A stretch of 64,000 nucleotides of DNA from Oegoconia quadripuncta (GCA_949316235.1 OX438750.1:2246501-2310500); one strand, 5' to 3'; positions 21,101 to 26,764 are shown, counted from the first letter of the stretch. The notes: generated from the sequence alone by a model not told the origin. Numbers and translations: made by a program.

Positions 21101-22962
21101 TCCCATTCATCACCATCTAATCCACCCTTTATGTAAGAAGGCAGGTACTAACATTTCCTGTAGCTCTCCTCTTCATTCTCCCTATCCAGCTGGATGATGG
21201 AGTCGCTCAGACGAACACCAGGTCTTAGATCTTCGCTTGACTTCAGAGCTCGACCGATCTGCCGCGCTAAATCTGGCTCCTGACTCTCCGTGATGAAGAC
21301 TGGGTGAAATTAATCGTAAATAAGAAGACAAAATCATTACCTGAGTGTAGGGTCTAACAAAATTAACCCGACAAACTTTGGCAATTGCAATAAAATAATG
21401 TATTCATGAAAAAAACTAGCCTTAAACATTTATACACATTAATAGACTTACTTCATTTCGATTGTATACCTTGTTTAATCGATGAGAAAATACAGGCAAC
21501 GTTCCATTGATATGGAAGACGCCAAAGGGGGTGGCGGGTGGCGGGGCACAGGGCGCAACCAATCACAGCGCGTCGCGGCGGCGCCGGGGCAAGCGCCGGC
21601 GGCGAGCGGCGAGTGGTCACCTGAGGCGTCTTCAAAGATACCGCGGCACGTGTTTGTGTGTTGTGGCAAAGTACTTAGAGCGCGCGGCCATTAATGTCCA
21701 ACTCACAAAATTTACATATCTAAATTTTATATTTTGAATAAAGTCTGTTCACTTTAATGTTTTATTTTTTTCGTAATAGGTACATCCTATACATACTCTA
21801 CAACGTTTGTCGGGTTAATTTTGTTAGACCTTATATACCGCACAAGTATTTTTTTTACCGTCAGAAAAAAAATTGGGCATGTGTTAAGTGAAGGTATTGA
21901 CATAGGTAGTTTGATTTTTTTTTCACAATCATCATCGAATATTTTTTGTGTGCTACGGTTTGACGGTCGCGTTTGTAGCCTACTCCCACAGACCAATAAT
22001 TTGTTCTGTGCCTTACCCCACATAATTACATCATTAAATTAAATAAATAAAAAAAACTTGGAGAAGGTAGTAGTTCCAAATAAATTTCGCATGATAAGAA
22101 CCCTACGCATGCCGCCTCATATCAATCTACGGACGCCGCGGGCCTCGATAATTGTTGAAAAATAAAAATTAAACTAGGTACATTAAGTATTTTTTTTATG
22201 CACGCGGTTACGACGACGGTTTCGTACTTTACCTCAATCACACCTGATGTTAAGTGAAGATGAGATCGAACGTGGAAGCGTACTGACCCGGAAACCCCAA
22301 CACATTTGGGGGACTGGCTATCTTATCTCTGACAACCGGAACACAACAATGCTATTAACATTGCTGTTTGGCGGCAGATTTAGATAAGATGGTGGTAGCT
22401 AGCCAGGCGGACATTTTGCCCTACCACCAACCAAACCGAGTACTTAAACAGGTACCCTGCTGGGGTCGAACCCGCGACCTCCGAATCGTAAACCCAATGT
22501 TGTTTACATTGGGCCACGGATGCGGTTTAACGTTATGTATGTAGGTAACTATGCTTAGTAATTTCTTTAATATATTTGACTTAATAATTTGATTTAAATG
22601 ACGTTATGTACCTATGTATGTATGTTATTTAATTTATCTATCAATTGATATGCACCAATCAAGATGTAAAGAAAAATATGACAAAATCTAACCAAGACCC
22701 TACAAACAATATCATAAAAGTTAAGCCTGCTACCTTAATTGTGATGTCGACTGTACCTACCTGCTTTTTAACAGAGTTCTAAGGAAGGTTCTCAATTCGT
22801 ATTCTTTTAACGCAATATCTTCGTCAGTTGTTAACCGATTTGGATACTTGGTACTTTAACACATTTGTTAACTAGGTACTCACCGAATCTCAAAGACAAC
22901 TCCGACACCACACAGCCCAAGTTGATAAAAAAAACCAACAAAAATAAATACAGAACATCCAT
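67..22962 (-). CDS. Ir8a: Ionotropic receptor 8a (IR co-receptor), 14 exons, C-terminus outside window
   Basis: Split gene read right to left. Exons: 22884-22962, 21153-21299, 19142-19345, 18241-18407, 17528-17710, 17063-17268, 14570-14729, 13586-13702, 12876-12980, 11711-11810, 10963-11140, 9447-9630, 2181-2302, 67-179. Each has AG/GT borders and phases chain without a break, giving about 688 residues. Order: signal peptide (about 1-20), amino-terminal domain (to about 380), S1 half of the ligand-binding domain with the Arg of TAEREEVIDF near residue 471, M1 near 512-529, pore loop FTPQGGGEAPK, channel core with TFTANLAAFLTVERMQ near 596-610, then S2. Ir8a and Ir25a are the IRs that keep the amino-terminal domain and the glutamate-binding Arg; the ALTSFTPQGGG and AAYWLFVVLMLATF wording matches Ir8a, not Ir25a. 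Known role: membrane co-receptor pairing with tuning IRs for acid sensing in antennal neurons. The end of S2 and the last membrane helix lie left of position 1. All large intronic elements are antisense. Confidence 0.93.
575..991 (+). mobile_element. Non-autonomous Helitron
   Basis: Starts with TC after a host A, contains six GACT repeats near 604, and ends with a GC-rich hairpin (CGCGGACGAAGTCGCG) followed by CTAG and a host T. The A|TC...CTAG|T borders and lack of target duplication are the Helitron signature. No coding capacity in its 417 bp. Lies in the intron 5' of Ir8a exon 14. Confidence 0.85.
1112..1474. repeat. Foldback element split by a SINE
   Basis: Arms 1112-1163 and 1422-1474 are near-perfect inverted copies about 52 nt long, both carrying CCAGCTGGCGTTTATC or its complement. 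A SINE lies in the loop, so the original was a short hairpin MITE later hit by the SINE. Confidence 0.75.
1191..1419 (+). mobile_element. SINE family A (tRNA-derived)
   Basis: tRNA-like head with box-A-like GATTGGTGTAGCGGATAG and box-B GGTTCGAATCCC, a tail with AGTACAAGCTTTGCTTAGT, and a terminal A run. Recurs at 28711 and 30136. Confidence 0.85.
1529..2066 (+). mobile_element. CpG-rich foldback element, copy 1
   Basis: Ends in inverted repeats TCTAACAAAATTAACCCGAC (1531 onward and complement to 2064). The middle (1735-1855) is a GC- and CpG-rich block unlike the surrounding DNA. A second copy lies inverted at 21353-21828. The element ends 115 bp from Ir8a exon 13. Open frames across the GC block exist in both copies but are not clearly coding. 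Confidence 0.8.
2181..2302 (-). CDS. Ir8a: Ir8a exon 13: S2 lobe start
   Basis: 122 nt. It encodes TPVSSLEQLARQSRINYTVV and HQYFINMKFAEDTLYR, joining directly to VERMQ of exon 12. The intron between them is about 7.1 kb because a full-length CR1 LINE and other elements sit in it. Acceptor CTGCAG, donor GTATTT. Confidence 0.92.
2303..2804. other. Intronic sequence, nothing recognised
   Basis: AT-rich intron between exon 13 and the nested element that begins at 2808. I see no exon, RNA gene or known repeat in it. Confidence 0.5.
3719..5257 (+). CDS. CR1 LINE ORF1 protein (PHD-like finger, coiled coil, SGNH-like domain)
   Basis: 512 residues from the first ATG; the frame is open a further 10 codons upstream but without ATG. 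Residues 21-70 hold a Cys pattern CxxC, CxxC, C, CCxC (C21, C24, C36, C39, C46, C67, C68, C70) with a Trp before the last pair, like the PHD-type finger of CR1 ORF1. A charged coiled coil (LKLKNKELELKLASADLEI) lies near 170-205. From about 288 an SGNH-esterase-like fold is suggested by LWLYGSQQ and, near 350, CVGENDR, which carries the GxND block. The catalytic Ser block is atypical. Expected role: nucleic-acid binding and RNP formation during retrotransposition. It ends at 5257, inside the ORF2 frame. Confidence 0.82.
   Translation: MPTPKEKQDKGNRGIVKTITCTLCRKHIRTKEYITCSICNKSYDLDCGNVSLKRFQLMTAGNKLKWKCCPCIAKNKSINSNNTSTPKNSGRTQCTTLKSPEIPGNTRDYITLRKLPNRLQAQHENLSESVYHHGNSLLSGDSTIRRSLPDLSTYYNCQEDLDDLKLKNKELELKLASADLEIENLLLEKKALEKRVAEQELRINTLTRIYTSSDLSSPQSKKTTSSAKQIHEDINKQMDDSCDRSSDILLNLTQPSSNTELSHSKSSIEPQIKPNVPESQTKHQQQPRKKLWLYGSQQCIGLAAALLDSRKNTKYDNYDIIGFTKPHAGCEDVLKGCINKQYGLQDKIILCVGENDRNPIKIQSELYYILKNITPHNVVIVLNIMKNHFIDEYLLNQTLSMTCKNFKNCYFIRNNCKNYDNISRNYLLFDTCKILNFHIDCIDYENNYLNPIQIKKHILGTRKLYETDSHQYNQKTPTTTQKSILDYFSLKSKKTPPNSDTLNKETFFRKQE
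5226..8120 (+). CDS. CR1 LINE ORF2 protein (endonuclease and reverse transcriptase)
   Basis: The frame is open from 5226; the first ATG is at 5325, giving 931 residues. Upstream of it the frame reads LKLQVLHQNIAGFLSKRDIM, which holds the HQN block that normally opens the APE-type endonuclease, so the true protein starts before the ATG. Then GDFNIDLL and LSDHNTAQ (endonuclease), [29 protein letters not shown] and LFADDISVV (reverse transcriptase, with the FADD catalytic pair). No stop or frameshift is visible. The frame overlaps the last 32 nt of ORF1 in a different phase. Function: target nicking and target-primed reverse transcription. Confidence 0.88.
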   Translation, partial: TKKHFFVSKNNNCQLKLQVLHQNIAGFLSKRDIMELTLQDLTQNNKYIDVLCLSETFIKLGDEKNVHLHEFQLADSFSRVKQRRGGVCILCRDSIEMKKLKGFEDLATELVFELCGIEIPNSKCIIICIYRTPSSNPYIFLEKFEMLLIRLKRKTKKKIIIAGDFNIDLLKQSTALTEYHRIVQNSNFHIHIQEPTRENSCIDQIISNVPEGTGVNLNLNLSDHNTAQLLTIPIENKATSITFLYKMKRDFSQENVTRFCDYLSDLSWYDSYQEVDTNRAFSEFHHIFTLLFELCFPLIRTKVTNKEKHLKWMTKGVRKSSKTKRKLRYNYYKNQNMHNKVTYRNYNKIFKRCLCYAQKLSNELYIKNAKNVCRASWEVIKFNVCGKSIQPIIDTIIQKDKLIREPIDMANAFNDYFIQLTNSNKEASSDKYNYKIPINNNNLFLTPTDAKEISKIIMSLKNTTAVGYDNIPTKIIKSCCIIISPILSYIINLSFVQGVFPEMLKLSKIKPVYKKDDKTRLDNYRPIALVPVLSKVLEKAMHIRLKSFLEKYNVLRPEQYGFQKGKSTTLAAFTLINKIIEQVNKKTPVTTIFFDMSKAFDFVSHKLLLSKCEAYGIRGKPQEWLNSYLSDRRQYVEITHVNASKDEVCYKSQIKLNRVGVPQGSILGPMLFLLYINDLPTVVKYHSSLFADDISVVITCKDRSTYNYDINNSIADIIKWLQANNLKINLSKTKYIQFRNKGAAKQDIKLEYNNEALKEVTETNFLGFLIDEYCTWKPHVDKVCTKINRFAYALWRLQKIANKDTALKAYHGYVASNLRYGVMLWGNSVEINRAFIAQKQCIRAICDVSPITSCKPIFKQLGLLTLPGLYIFETCNFVKQHLNLFQRRDNVCKFNARYPDKLVLPNIRTDICARNGYSMAIKIYNRLPADIRMAQYRIFKRLLLQWLICNCFYSIKEYFDKRPS
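8884..9385 (-). mobile_element. SINE family B, split by a MITE
   Basis: Tail part 8884-9047 and middle part 9315-9385 of the family-B SINE in minus orientation; the tRNA head is missing. The MITE at 9048-9314 interrupts it, and the bases lost at the left junction show a small deletion. Confidence 0.75.
9048..9314. mobile_element. MITE, GGCCCGTATTAATAAACC family
   Basis: Ends are TATTAATAAACC and complement TTTATTAATATGGGCC; the interior matches copies at 25843 and 54894 (blocks such as GAGGCGAATACTTGAGAAGT). Inserted into a SINE B at a TTA; the left tip is truncated. Confidence 0.78.
9447..9630 (-). CDS. Ir8a: Ir8a exon 12: pore loop and channel core
   Basis: 184 nt. It encodes REFTLKESFWFALTSFTPQG, GGEAPKALSGR, and the helices ending TFTANLAAFLTVERMQ. 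This is the most diagnostic exon of the gene. Acceptor ATTCCAG, donor GTGAAGT. Confidence 0.95.
9816..10037 (+). mobile_element. CpG-rich MITE, TTCTCGAGGCGTAAG family, copy 1
   Basis: Inverted ends TTCTCGAGGCGTAAGCTCAG and complement; interior strongly CpG-rich (near 9890-9975). A second, inverted copy is at 24627-24890. Lies 186 bp upstream of the acceptor of Ir8a exon 12. Confidence 0.8.
10150..10296. mobile_element. Foldback MITE, GACCCCGATTCTCG family
   Basis: 147 bp beginning TGGACCCCGATTCTCG and ending with the complement, with long imperfect inverted arms that include GTCTATCGACAGT. Three more copies form an array at 55880-56318. Confidence 0.82.
10963..11140 (-). CDS. Ir8a: Ir8a exon 11: M1 membrane helix
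   Basis: 178 nt. It encodes VIRKPTRKTSLFKFMTVLRT, then the helix WLSIVAALILTGFMIWLL and DKYSPYSARNNPDAYPYPC. Acceptor CCCAAACAG, donor GTGAGAAC, phase 2 exit. Confidence 0.92.
11362..11680. mobile_element. Foldback MITE, GGTGTCGATTCGGATGTAC family, long form
   Basis: Inverted ends GGTGTCGATTCGGATGTACA / TGTACATCCGAATCGACAC and long inverted arms (about 120 nt each) around a central spacer that includes CTCCTAGCGACGTCACG. It lies 31 bp left-to-right before Ir8a exon 10 (11711-11810). Confidence 0.8.
11711..11810 (-). CDS. Ir8a: Ir8a exon 10: S1 lobe with the conserved ligand-binding Arg
   Basis: 100 nt. It encodes ETDLAVGALTMTAEREEVID and FVAPYFEQTGILI. The Arg in TAERE corresponds to the iGluR residue that binds the ligand alpha-carboxyl; most tuning IRs have lost it. 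Acceptor AAACAG, donor GTAAGATA, phase 1 exit. Confidence 0.92.
11965..12232 (+). pseudogene. LINE relic: C-terminus of a reverse transcriptase protein
   Basis: Frames read HPYVVNIPNIRTKQF and RTAKAWNSLPASVFPESYNL, the usual C-terminal end of a non-LTR element widespread in Lepidoptera, after a frame shift near 12025. No upstream RT domains remain: a 5'-truncated dead copy. A related fragment is at 33618. Confidence 0.7.
12367..12720 (+). mobile_element. Chimeric SINE: family-B head, family-A-like tail
   Basis: The head (CTCCGTGGCTCAATG, GGAGGTCGCGGGTTTGATCC) and body are family B up to about 12560 (GTTGTGTTCCGG). It then switches to TGTTTGTATGACGAATACGG and a tail resembling family A up to GGAACTAGATGGCG. 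Box B carries a C-to-T-like change relative to other copies. Confidence 0.65.
12876..12980 (-). CDS. Ir8a: Ir8a exon 9: S1 lobe
   Basis: 105 nt, 35 codons. It encodes SMEFDFEIITPKSGGFGRKL and NGTWDGVVGDLMRG, the S1 segment before the ligand-contacting loop. Acceptor TTACAG, donor GTGAGTG. Confidence 0.9.
13066..13257 (-). mobile_element. SINE family B, truncated
   Basis: T run (complement of the A tail), ACAACGGGTTAGCACTTGAC, and body to GGCGGCAGATT; the tRNA head is missing and a MITE starts at the break. Confidence 0.75.
13258..13397. mobile_element. Foldback MITE, GGTGTCGATTCGGATGTAC family, short form
   Basis: Arms CACCAACTAAACTAAAACCAG and complement around a spacer with GGTGCCGTCGCATC; the right end TACATCCGAATCGACACC is whole, the left tip is lost. 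Same family as 19794 and 26607. Confidence 0.78.
13586..13702 (-). CDS. Ir8a: Ir8a exon 8: start of S1 ligand-binding lobe
   Basis: 117 nt, 39 codons. It encodes AVPWTLPKVDPDSGEQVVNE and GHPQYEGYCIELIEKLAE, the usual first strand and helix of an iGluR S1 lobe. Acceptor TTGTAG, donor GTAAGTGA. Confidence 0.9.
14570..14729 (-). CDS. Ir8a: Ir8a exon 7: end of amino-terminal domain and linker
   Basis: 160 nt. It encodes LGIFLRSHFILSTYKPEEGL through PLRMFFRIGTAP. Two AGs lie six bases apart at the acceptor; the outer one (exon start 14729) is the one that keeps the phase, since the inner one would break the frame. Donor GTAAGTGC, phase 0 exit. Confidence 0.82.
14771..15505 (-). mobile_element. 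SINE family B with internal tandem expansion
   Basis: The tail side begins 14771 and the tRNA-like head ends near 15505 (CCTCCGAATCGTAAACCC, GAGCCACGGAGGTGG). The body is expanded by a 160-bp tandem repeat, making the copy about twice the usual 340 bp. Confidence 0.8.
14881..15360. repeat. 160-bp tandem repeat inside the SINE
   Basis: CGGCAGACTTATATACGATA occurs at 14941 and 15101, and GACTGGCTATCTTATCTCTGA recurs at the same 160-bp step. The first two units are almost identical; the third is diverged and partial. Confidence 0.85.
15506..16300. other. Intronic sequence, nothing recognised
   Basis: AT-rich Ir8a intron sequence between exons 6 and 7. No exon-like or repeat signature could be supported. 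Confidence 0.4.
16309..17049 (+). mobile_element. LTR-retrotransposon relic with two primer-binding-site motifs
   Basis: TGGCGCCCAACGTGGGGC at 16309-16326 and TGGCGCCCAACGTGGGA at 17033-17049 match the usual tRNA-Lys primer-binding site, each just after a CAC/ACAC that could end an LTR. The AT-rich stretch between may be LTR sequence. No gag or pol is left. It ends 13 bp from Ir8a exon 6. Confidence 0.5.
17063..17268 (-). CDS. Ir8a: Ir8a exon 6: amino-terminal domain
   Basis: 206 nt. It encodes RQQNHINTLILYITDSYSKL through NNDTVFYWDGD and has an N-glycosylation-type NGT and NDT. Donor GTAAGG. A tRNA-Lys primer-binding-site-like motif of an LTR element ends only 13 bp from the exon edge (17049). 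Confidence 0.85.
17528..17710 (-). CDS. Ir8a: Ir8a exon 5: amino-terminal domain
   Basis: 183 nt, exactly 61 codons. It encodes AVKEKLVRRNYRWNLVFTDY through CSCPSDLQ, with a Cys pair (ECCK) and a CSC motif that may form disulfides. Acceptor TGTACAG, donor GTGATGAG. Confidence 0.87.
17918..18168 (+). pseudogene. 5'-truncated CR1 relic
   Basis: Matches the ORF2 C-terminus and 3' UTR of the CR1 at 49910-53784: the CAGTAGACATTCAAAATTTG block, the stop after GCATGGACA, and AAAAGAGCAACCCT. Only the last about 250 bp are present. It lies in the intron between Ir8a exons 4 and 5. Confidence 0.8.
18241..18407 (-). CDS. Ir8a: Ir8a exon 4: amino-terminal domain
   Basis: 167 nt from acceptor TTACAG to donor GTAAGG. 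It encodes DVDRTLYELLGESNIRVWVH, then an Ala/Arg-rich helix and SFYVVVGDSGFVMDTYRR. Exits in phase 0. This exon is markedly more GC-rich than its flanks. Confidence 0.87.
18462..18755 (+). pseudogene. LINE relic: RT C-terminus
   Basis: Broken frames resemble the C-terminal end of a lepidopteran endonuclease/reverse-transcriptase element: FEHVERMNGRRDERVI, IGDVLKKGQVKSTLNRRACM, GEWKSVVSAFPYGKQA. A stop and frame slips are present. A minus-strand relative is at 62583. Confidence 0.72.
19142..19345 (-). CDS. Ir8a: Ir8a exon 3: amino-terminal domain
   Basis: 204 nt. It encodes CSSVSKGASMIIDLSW through ATDAALILESES. The acceptor is TTTTCCAG and the donor GTGAGCGG. The frame happens to stay open past the donor, so an ORF finder overruns the exon. 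Phase 1 in and out. Confidence 0.87.
19794..19929. mobile_element. Foldback MITE, GGTGTCGATTCGGATGTAC family, short form
   Basis: Complete 136-bp copy: ends GGTGTCGATTCGGATGTACA and ATCCGAATCGACACC, arms with ACTAAACTAAAACTAGTTTT. The palindrome extends two to four bases into the flank. Confidence 0.85.
20686..20988 (+). CDS. Hypothetical 100-codon frame in an Ir8a intron, antisense
   Basis: ATG in a good context (AATAATGGCC) opens 100 codons: MAEYCAAKVSDGVPTSEGKC, then a Lys-rich part (SHKKSPKSFVKH) and an acidic part (ETDLQTEEIREI). Unlike the shadow frames nearby, composition looks protein-like. AATAAA follows at about 21012. The segment 20598-20979 is bounded by the 12-mer TCATCTTGATAG (20586 and 20980), so it may be an inserted cDNA fragment instead of a gene; the frame ends inside the second 12-mer. 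I do not recognise the protein. Confidence 0.35.
   Translation: MAEYCAAKVSDGVPTSEGKCKLKYVTKLSGSHKKSPKSFVKHSATLLKNYLTVTRLCIRQVYDELLVLTETDLQTEEIREIRHGCYGLDPFAFSERRESS
21153..21299 (-). CDS. Ir8a: Ir8a exon 2: amino-terminal domain
   Basis: 147 nt between a CCCAG acceptor and a GTTAGT donor. It begins VFITESQEPDLARQ and ends ENEEESYRK. Phase 1 in, phase 1 out. A CpG-rich foldback element starts only 53 bp beyond the acceptor side (21353). Confidence 0.85.
21353..21828 (-). mobile_element. CpG-rich foldback element, copy 2
   Basis: Same TCTAACAAAATTAACCCGAC ends and CpG-rich core as 1529-2066, in the opposite orientation. The core differs by a few substitutions and short indels. It ends 53 bp from the acceptor of Ir8a exon 2, so branch point and polypyrimidine signals must fit in that gap. 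Confidence 0.8.
22191..22525 (-). mobile_element. SINE family B, near full length
   Basis: T run, tail, body and tRNA-like head (GACCTCCGAATCGTAAACCC to GGCCACGGATGCGG). Lies in Ir8a intron 1. Confidence 0.85.
22884..22962 (-). CDS. Ir8a: Ir8a exon 1: start codon and signal peptide
   Basis: ATG at 22960-22962 is followed by a hydrophobic run (MDVLYLFLLVFFINLGCVVS) typical of a signal peptide, then ELSLRF. The donor GTGAGTACC follows at 22883 downward; phase 1 at the exit. The start is chosen because the leader is complete and the next exon continues the frame. Confidence 0.85.
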
Positions 22963-23902
22963 TCCTTCTAATATCTATTGCAGGAACGGCAATTGTTACA
23001 GCCCCTAACTTTAGCCAAAAGTATCGCCGAAATGTACTCCTGAATCAAATACGGTATGAACAGAGTTAGAAATACGTAAAATAAAATTCTCAATTTTTCT
23101 AACATAACTTTTCAGAACGAAACCATATTTAAAAAAAAAATACGAGCGCGCATTTGTTACGGAAGCGATGATTTCAAATTTCCAACACGAATTTCAAACT
23201 GAAAATGGAGCTCGCACAAGCAATAAAGCTGATTGTATAATGAATTATTAATAAAGGAAAATGCAAACAGTGCTTAGACAATGTCGGACCCTGTTATTAT
23301 CGGTAGGGGTAAAACTTTCTTAGGGACAGTCATCGTCAATACTGTTTCATAACAATTTCTTTAAGCAACTAAGTATTGGTGAATATTTAAATAATAAACA
23401 ATATGAATTAATGTTTTTGGTAATACAATATCAAAACGGGAAACATATGCATAGCTAATTCATAATAATTGGAACCATGAACATTCATAATGCGTGTTCT
23501 AAAGCAGAGTACAATTATATACAATATATTATATACAATAATAATTAAAAAATTTAACTCTTAAATTTTCCTTAACACTGAGTTGTTATTTTTGTTAAAT
23601 TGACACATTAATTACATAATAATATGTAACATTTGGTTTTGTTGATTTCTTTATTTAATTATAAAATTTAAATCTATAATTTTCTTTCGCTTCTTTTGTT
23701 AGAAATTGCGTATCCAACATTTAAAAAGTTTTTCGCATCTACGGGTGAACAACGTTTTCGAGTGCTCAACTGCTCATCATTCGATATAGTGGGTTTCGAT
23801 CTAATAAGTTATCGAAACAGCGTACCACTCAAAAATATTTTCGCAACAGCGTGTGTCGCGACAACGTCATTCGAATCTACATACTAAACCCTTTATTTAT
23901 AC
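22963..23902. other. Ir8a upstream region
   Basis: AT-rich sequence upstream of the Ir8a start codon. It should hold the 5' UTR and promoter, but no TATA box or initiator could be chosen with confidence. Confidence 0.4.
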
Positions 23903-24121
23903 ACAAGAAGAGTTACTCGGACGCGAGCGGCGATTTCTTGTAGGCAAATAATACGAATATGGTCGCCTAGTTTAAACAAATGCCCTGAGCTTCGCCTCAC
24001 GAAACAATTATTATCTCTACTTAAACTCTCCTACGCCGCGGGCCTGTGTAAACAAACTATACGAGAACAAAATATTTTGATCACGAATGGCGAGTCTCGT
24101 GTCAAAATCAGTACAGAGAGA

Positions 24122-24400
24122 TTTTTTAATTTTTTTTTTATTTGAGAGGGCGGCAAACGAGCATGCGGGTCACCTGATGGAAAGCAATCACGGCCGCCCA
24201 TGGACATCCGCAACACCAAAAGGGTCACAGATGCGTTGCCGGCCTTTGAGGAAGGTGTAGGCTCGTTTCTTGAAGGTTCCAATATCGTACTCGTTCGGGA
24301 ATACCGCTGCAGGAAGTCCGTTCCACGGGTGGTCGTACGTGGTAGGAAATTTCTTGAGAAAGGTACAGTGGTAGACTTCCACTCATCCAGGTGATGTGGA
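24122..24400 (-). pseudogene. LINE relic: RT C-terminus with A tail
   Basis: Minus-strand frame reads [20 protein letters not shown] and [16 protein letters not shown], then a 3' UTR ending in a run of A. Same family as 54972 and 59758. Family assignment beyond non-LTR retrotransposon is not possible from this end. Confidence 0.75.
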
Positions 24401-24626
24401 TGGATTTGCGCTACTCTCGCATAGACACTTGTGATTCTCGCTCAAGCATTGTTTGGACAAGTCGAGACACGTATACGTGTATAAATCTACGATTATCATT
24501 AAACAGAAGCGAGTCTCGTCTAGTGATACTCGCATTCGAGCATCACTTGATTAATGCGAGTTTTTGTCATATTGTCACCGCTAGTAGGAATCGAATGTCG
24601 AGTTTTTCCATGGGATAATAGCATAC

Positions 24627-24890
24627 AGTTCTCGAGGCGTAAGATCAGCTTTGCATTTGTGTGAGTGCACACAGATAGAGATACGGCTTGTGGCGCAGCG
24701 CGTCCCGCGCATTGTTTAAACGCGGCCTGAGACGCGGCGTGTCCGCTGCGCGTCGCTTCCCTGCCGCGCACATGCCGCACTTCACCTCTTGTACCGCTAG
24801 CAGCTTGACGTCACTCCAAAGAGTATAGTAACTATTTACTTTACCGCGTCACTCACACAAATGCAAAGCTGAGCTTACGCCTCGAGAACT
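24627..24890 (-). mobile_element. CpG-rich MITE, TTCTCGAGGCGTAAG family, copy 2
   Basis: Inverted copy of 9816-10037 with an extra segment (CCAAAGAGTATAGTAACTAT) before the right end. Ends AGTTCTCGAGGCGTAAG and complement. Confidence 0.8.
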
Positions 24891-25619
24891 ATACGATTAT
24901 TCGTCGCTCGCGTCCAAGCAACTCTTTTTGTGTAACTGAGCCTTAATTGTTGTACCAGACAAGGCCCACAATAGTCAAATTTTTTTTATATGCATACGTT
25001 ATTGAATGCAATAAAGAATTGAATAGTAGTACATTTTGACCCCGACCGACGGCGTATTGTATGTGTGTGTCCAATCCTTGTTAGGATGTAGGTATCTCAG
25101 TAATGCATAGTCCAACATGAGTCAGATTTTTTTTAAAATTAAAAAGATTGAATGATGGTAAAGTTCTTAGCCATGTTAAATGAAAATCGATAAGCCGTTT
25201 CAAAGATAGGTACTTCACTTTAAAGTAAACACAGTTTATTAAGTAGATTTTCTAAATTTTCAATTTATTTTATTCCAAACTCGTCGACAGTCGGAAGTAG
25301 GTACTCGGCTTCCTCCGCTACAATCGCTGGATTGTCCCTTCACGTTACGAATGGTAGCAAGCAGTCGGAGCTGCTCGGCTATCTTCCGTCCCCGCCCCTC
25401 CGTTTCACAAACTATATTATATTTCCAAACAAAATACTAACGAGAAGTATCAATAGATTCGTAATTTGATAAACCACACAATTTCAACCCATTTCGAGAC
25501 ATATCCTCATTCGTCAAAGCCTAAACGTGGGTGATACTTTTGTATGGAAACGGCCCACGCTACTTACCTTATGTTCAGTCTGCTAGTATTATGCTGCTGT
25601 GAGAACTGCATGCAAATAC

Positions 25620-26315
25620 GAGATCATGGTAGCCCACCTATTAAAACATATCGATTCCACCCGCAGGTATCATAAGCCCGTAAACATCCCATTGCAGGGA
25701 TATAGGCCTTCCCTCGTATTTGAGGAGTATGGGCCATAGTCCACCACGCTGGCCCAATGCGGCTTGGGGACTTCACGTGCTTTTGAATTTTAATTCTCAG
25801 GTATGCAGGTTTCCTCGCGATGTTTTCCTTCACCGTCTCTAAGGCCCGTATTAATAAAACAATCTCAATACAAGTCTTAAGGCTGTATCACCCGAGATGC
25901 GTCTTAAGAAGTTGACGCTATCTCCAGCTCCGTGCTAATTTATAAACCAATCTTGAGGTCTACTCCGCTGAGATCACTTCTCAAGTATTCGCATCAGCGG
26001 CGAATGAACGATAGTCTTGAGTTTCGTTTATTAATAAGTGTAACTCGGCGCACGTCTCAAGTGAGTACTGCTTGAGTGTGCACTTGCGTTTCAGGTCTGA
26101 CGTAAGGTTTATTAATCAACACGTTTACTTAAGACCGCTCACAAGACTATTCTCAATCTTGAAAACGGTTTATTAATACGGGCCTAAGAGAGCAATCGGA
26201 TAAATGCACAAAGTAATTAAATTTAAAACTCATTGGTACATGGCCTGCCTGGGAATCGAACCCGGGCCTCCTCAATTGGAAGACCGCGTCTTAACCGCTG
26301 AGCCACCGATACCCG
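25620..26315 (-). mobile_element. SINE family C (tRNA-derived), split by a MITE
   Basis: The tRNA-like head is at 26315 downward (GGTGGCTCAGCGGTTAAGAC, GGTTCGATTCCCAGGC); the tail at 25620-25839 has the common lepidopteran block AACATCGCGAGGAAACCTGC. The MITE at 25843-26184 sits between them. Confidence 0.78.
25843..26184. mobile_element. MITE, GGCCCGTATTAATAAA family, full copy
   Basis: Ends GGCCCGTATTAATAAA and complement, flanked on both sides by TAA, as expected of the PIF/Harbinger 3-bp target duplication. Long internal inverted similarity. Confidence 0.82.
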
Positions 26316-26606
26316 CAATTTAGAATTCCTTAATTCTATTCGATTCTGTAATAACGACTGCCTGAAAAGTAAACTAAGTAGGCAGTTTATTCCCATTGTT
26401 CCTTTGCCTTCCACTTTTCTTCGTGCCAGTACTCTTCATAGAATCTTCAATAATTCACCGTCGTAAAGCACACGTAACTGATTGTAGTGATTTTGTGAGA
26501 CAACTATGAGAAGGCCCAGGTGTACATACTTGTGTGACATGCAAGGAGCACGAACTAAAGGGGACGTTACACTGGGGCTATAGTATGTTTGTTCTTACTT
26601 GACATT

Positions 26607-26735
26607 GGTGTCGATTCAGATGTACACCAACTAAACTAAACTAAAACCAGTTTTAGAGTAGTACTGTCTCTTTCTCCCTGGAACAGTACGATGCGACGGC
26701 ACCACTCCAAAACTGGTTTTAGTTTAGTTTAGTTA
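26607..26735. mobile_element. Foldback MITE, GGTGTCGATTCGGATGTAC family, right end truncated
   Basis: Left end GGTGTCGATTCAGATGTACA and both ACTAAACTAAAACCAG arms are present; the right tip is missing after TTTAGTTTAGTTAC. Confidence 0.75.
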
Positions 26736-26764
26736 CAGCAGCTTACATTACCTACCTACACTAA

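Larger units (their letters stand above)
23903..24943. mobile_element. Foldback element with two later insertions
   Basis: Outer inverted arms ACACAAGAAGAGTTACTCGG (from about 23907) and complement of ACACAAAAAGAGTTGCTTGG (to about 24940), each followed by ACGCGAGCG. Inside lie a LINE relic (24122-24400) and a CpG-rich MITE (24627-24890). Confidence 0.65.

Noticed and set aside
23696..23887. 63-codon frame upstream of Ir8a as a separate gene
   Set aside because: Starts with TTG, no domain, no conserved features.
26240..26315. Minus-strand tRNA gene
   Set aside because: The ends do not pair as an acceptor stem and the sequence runs into a known type of SINE tail.
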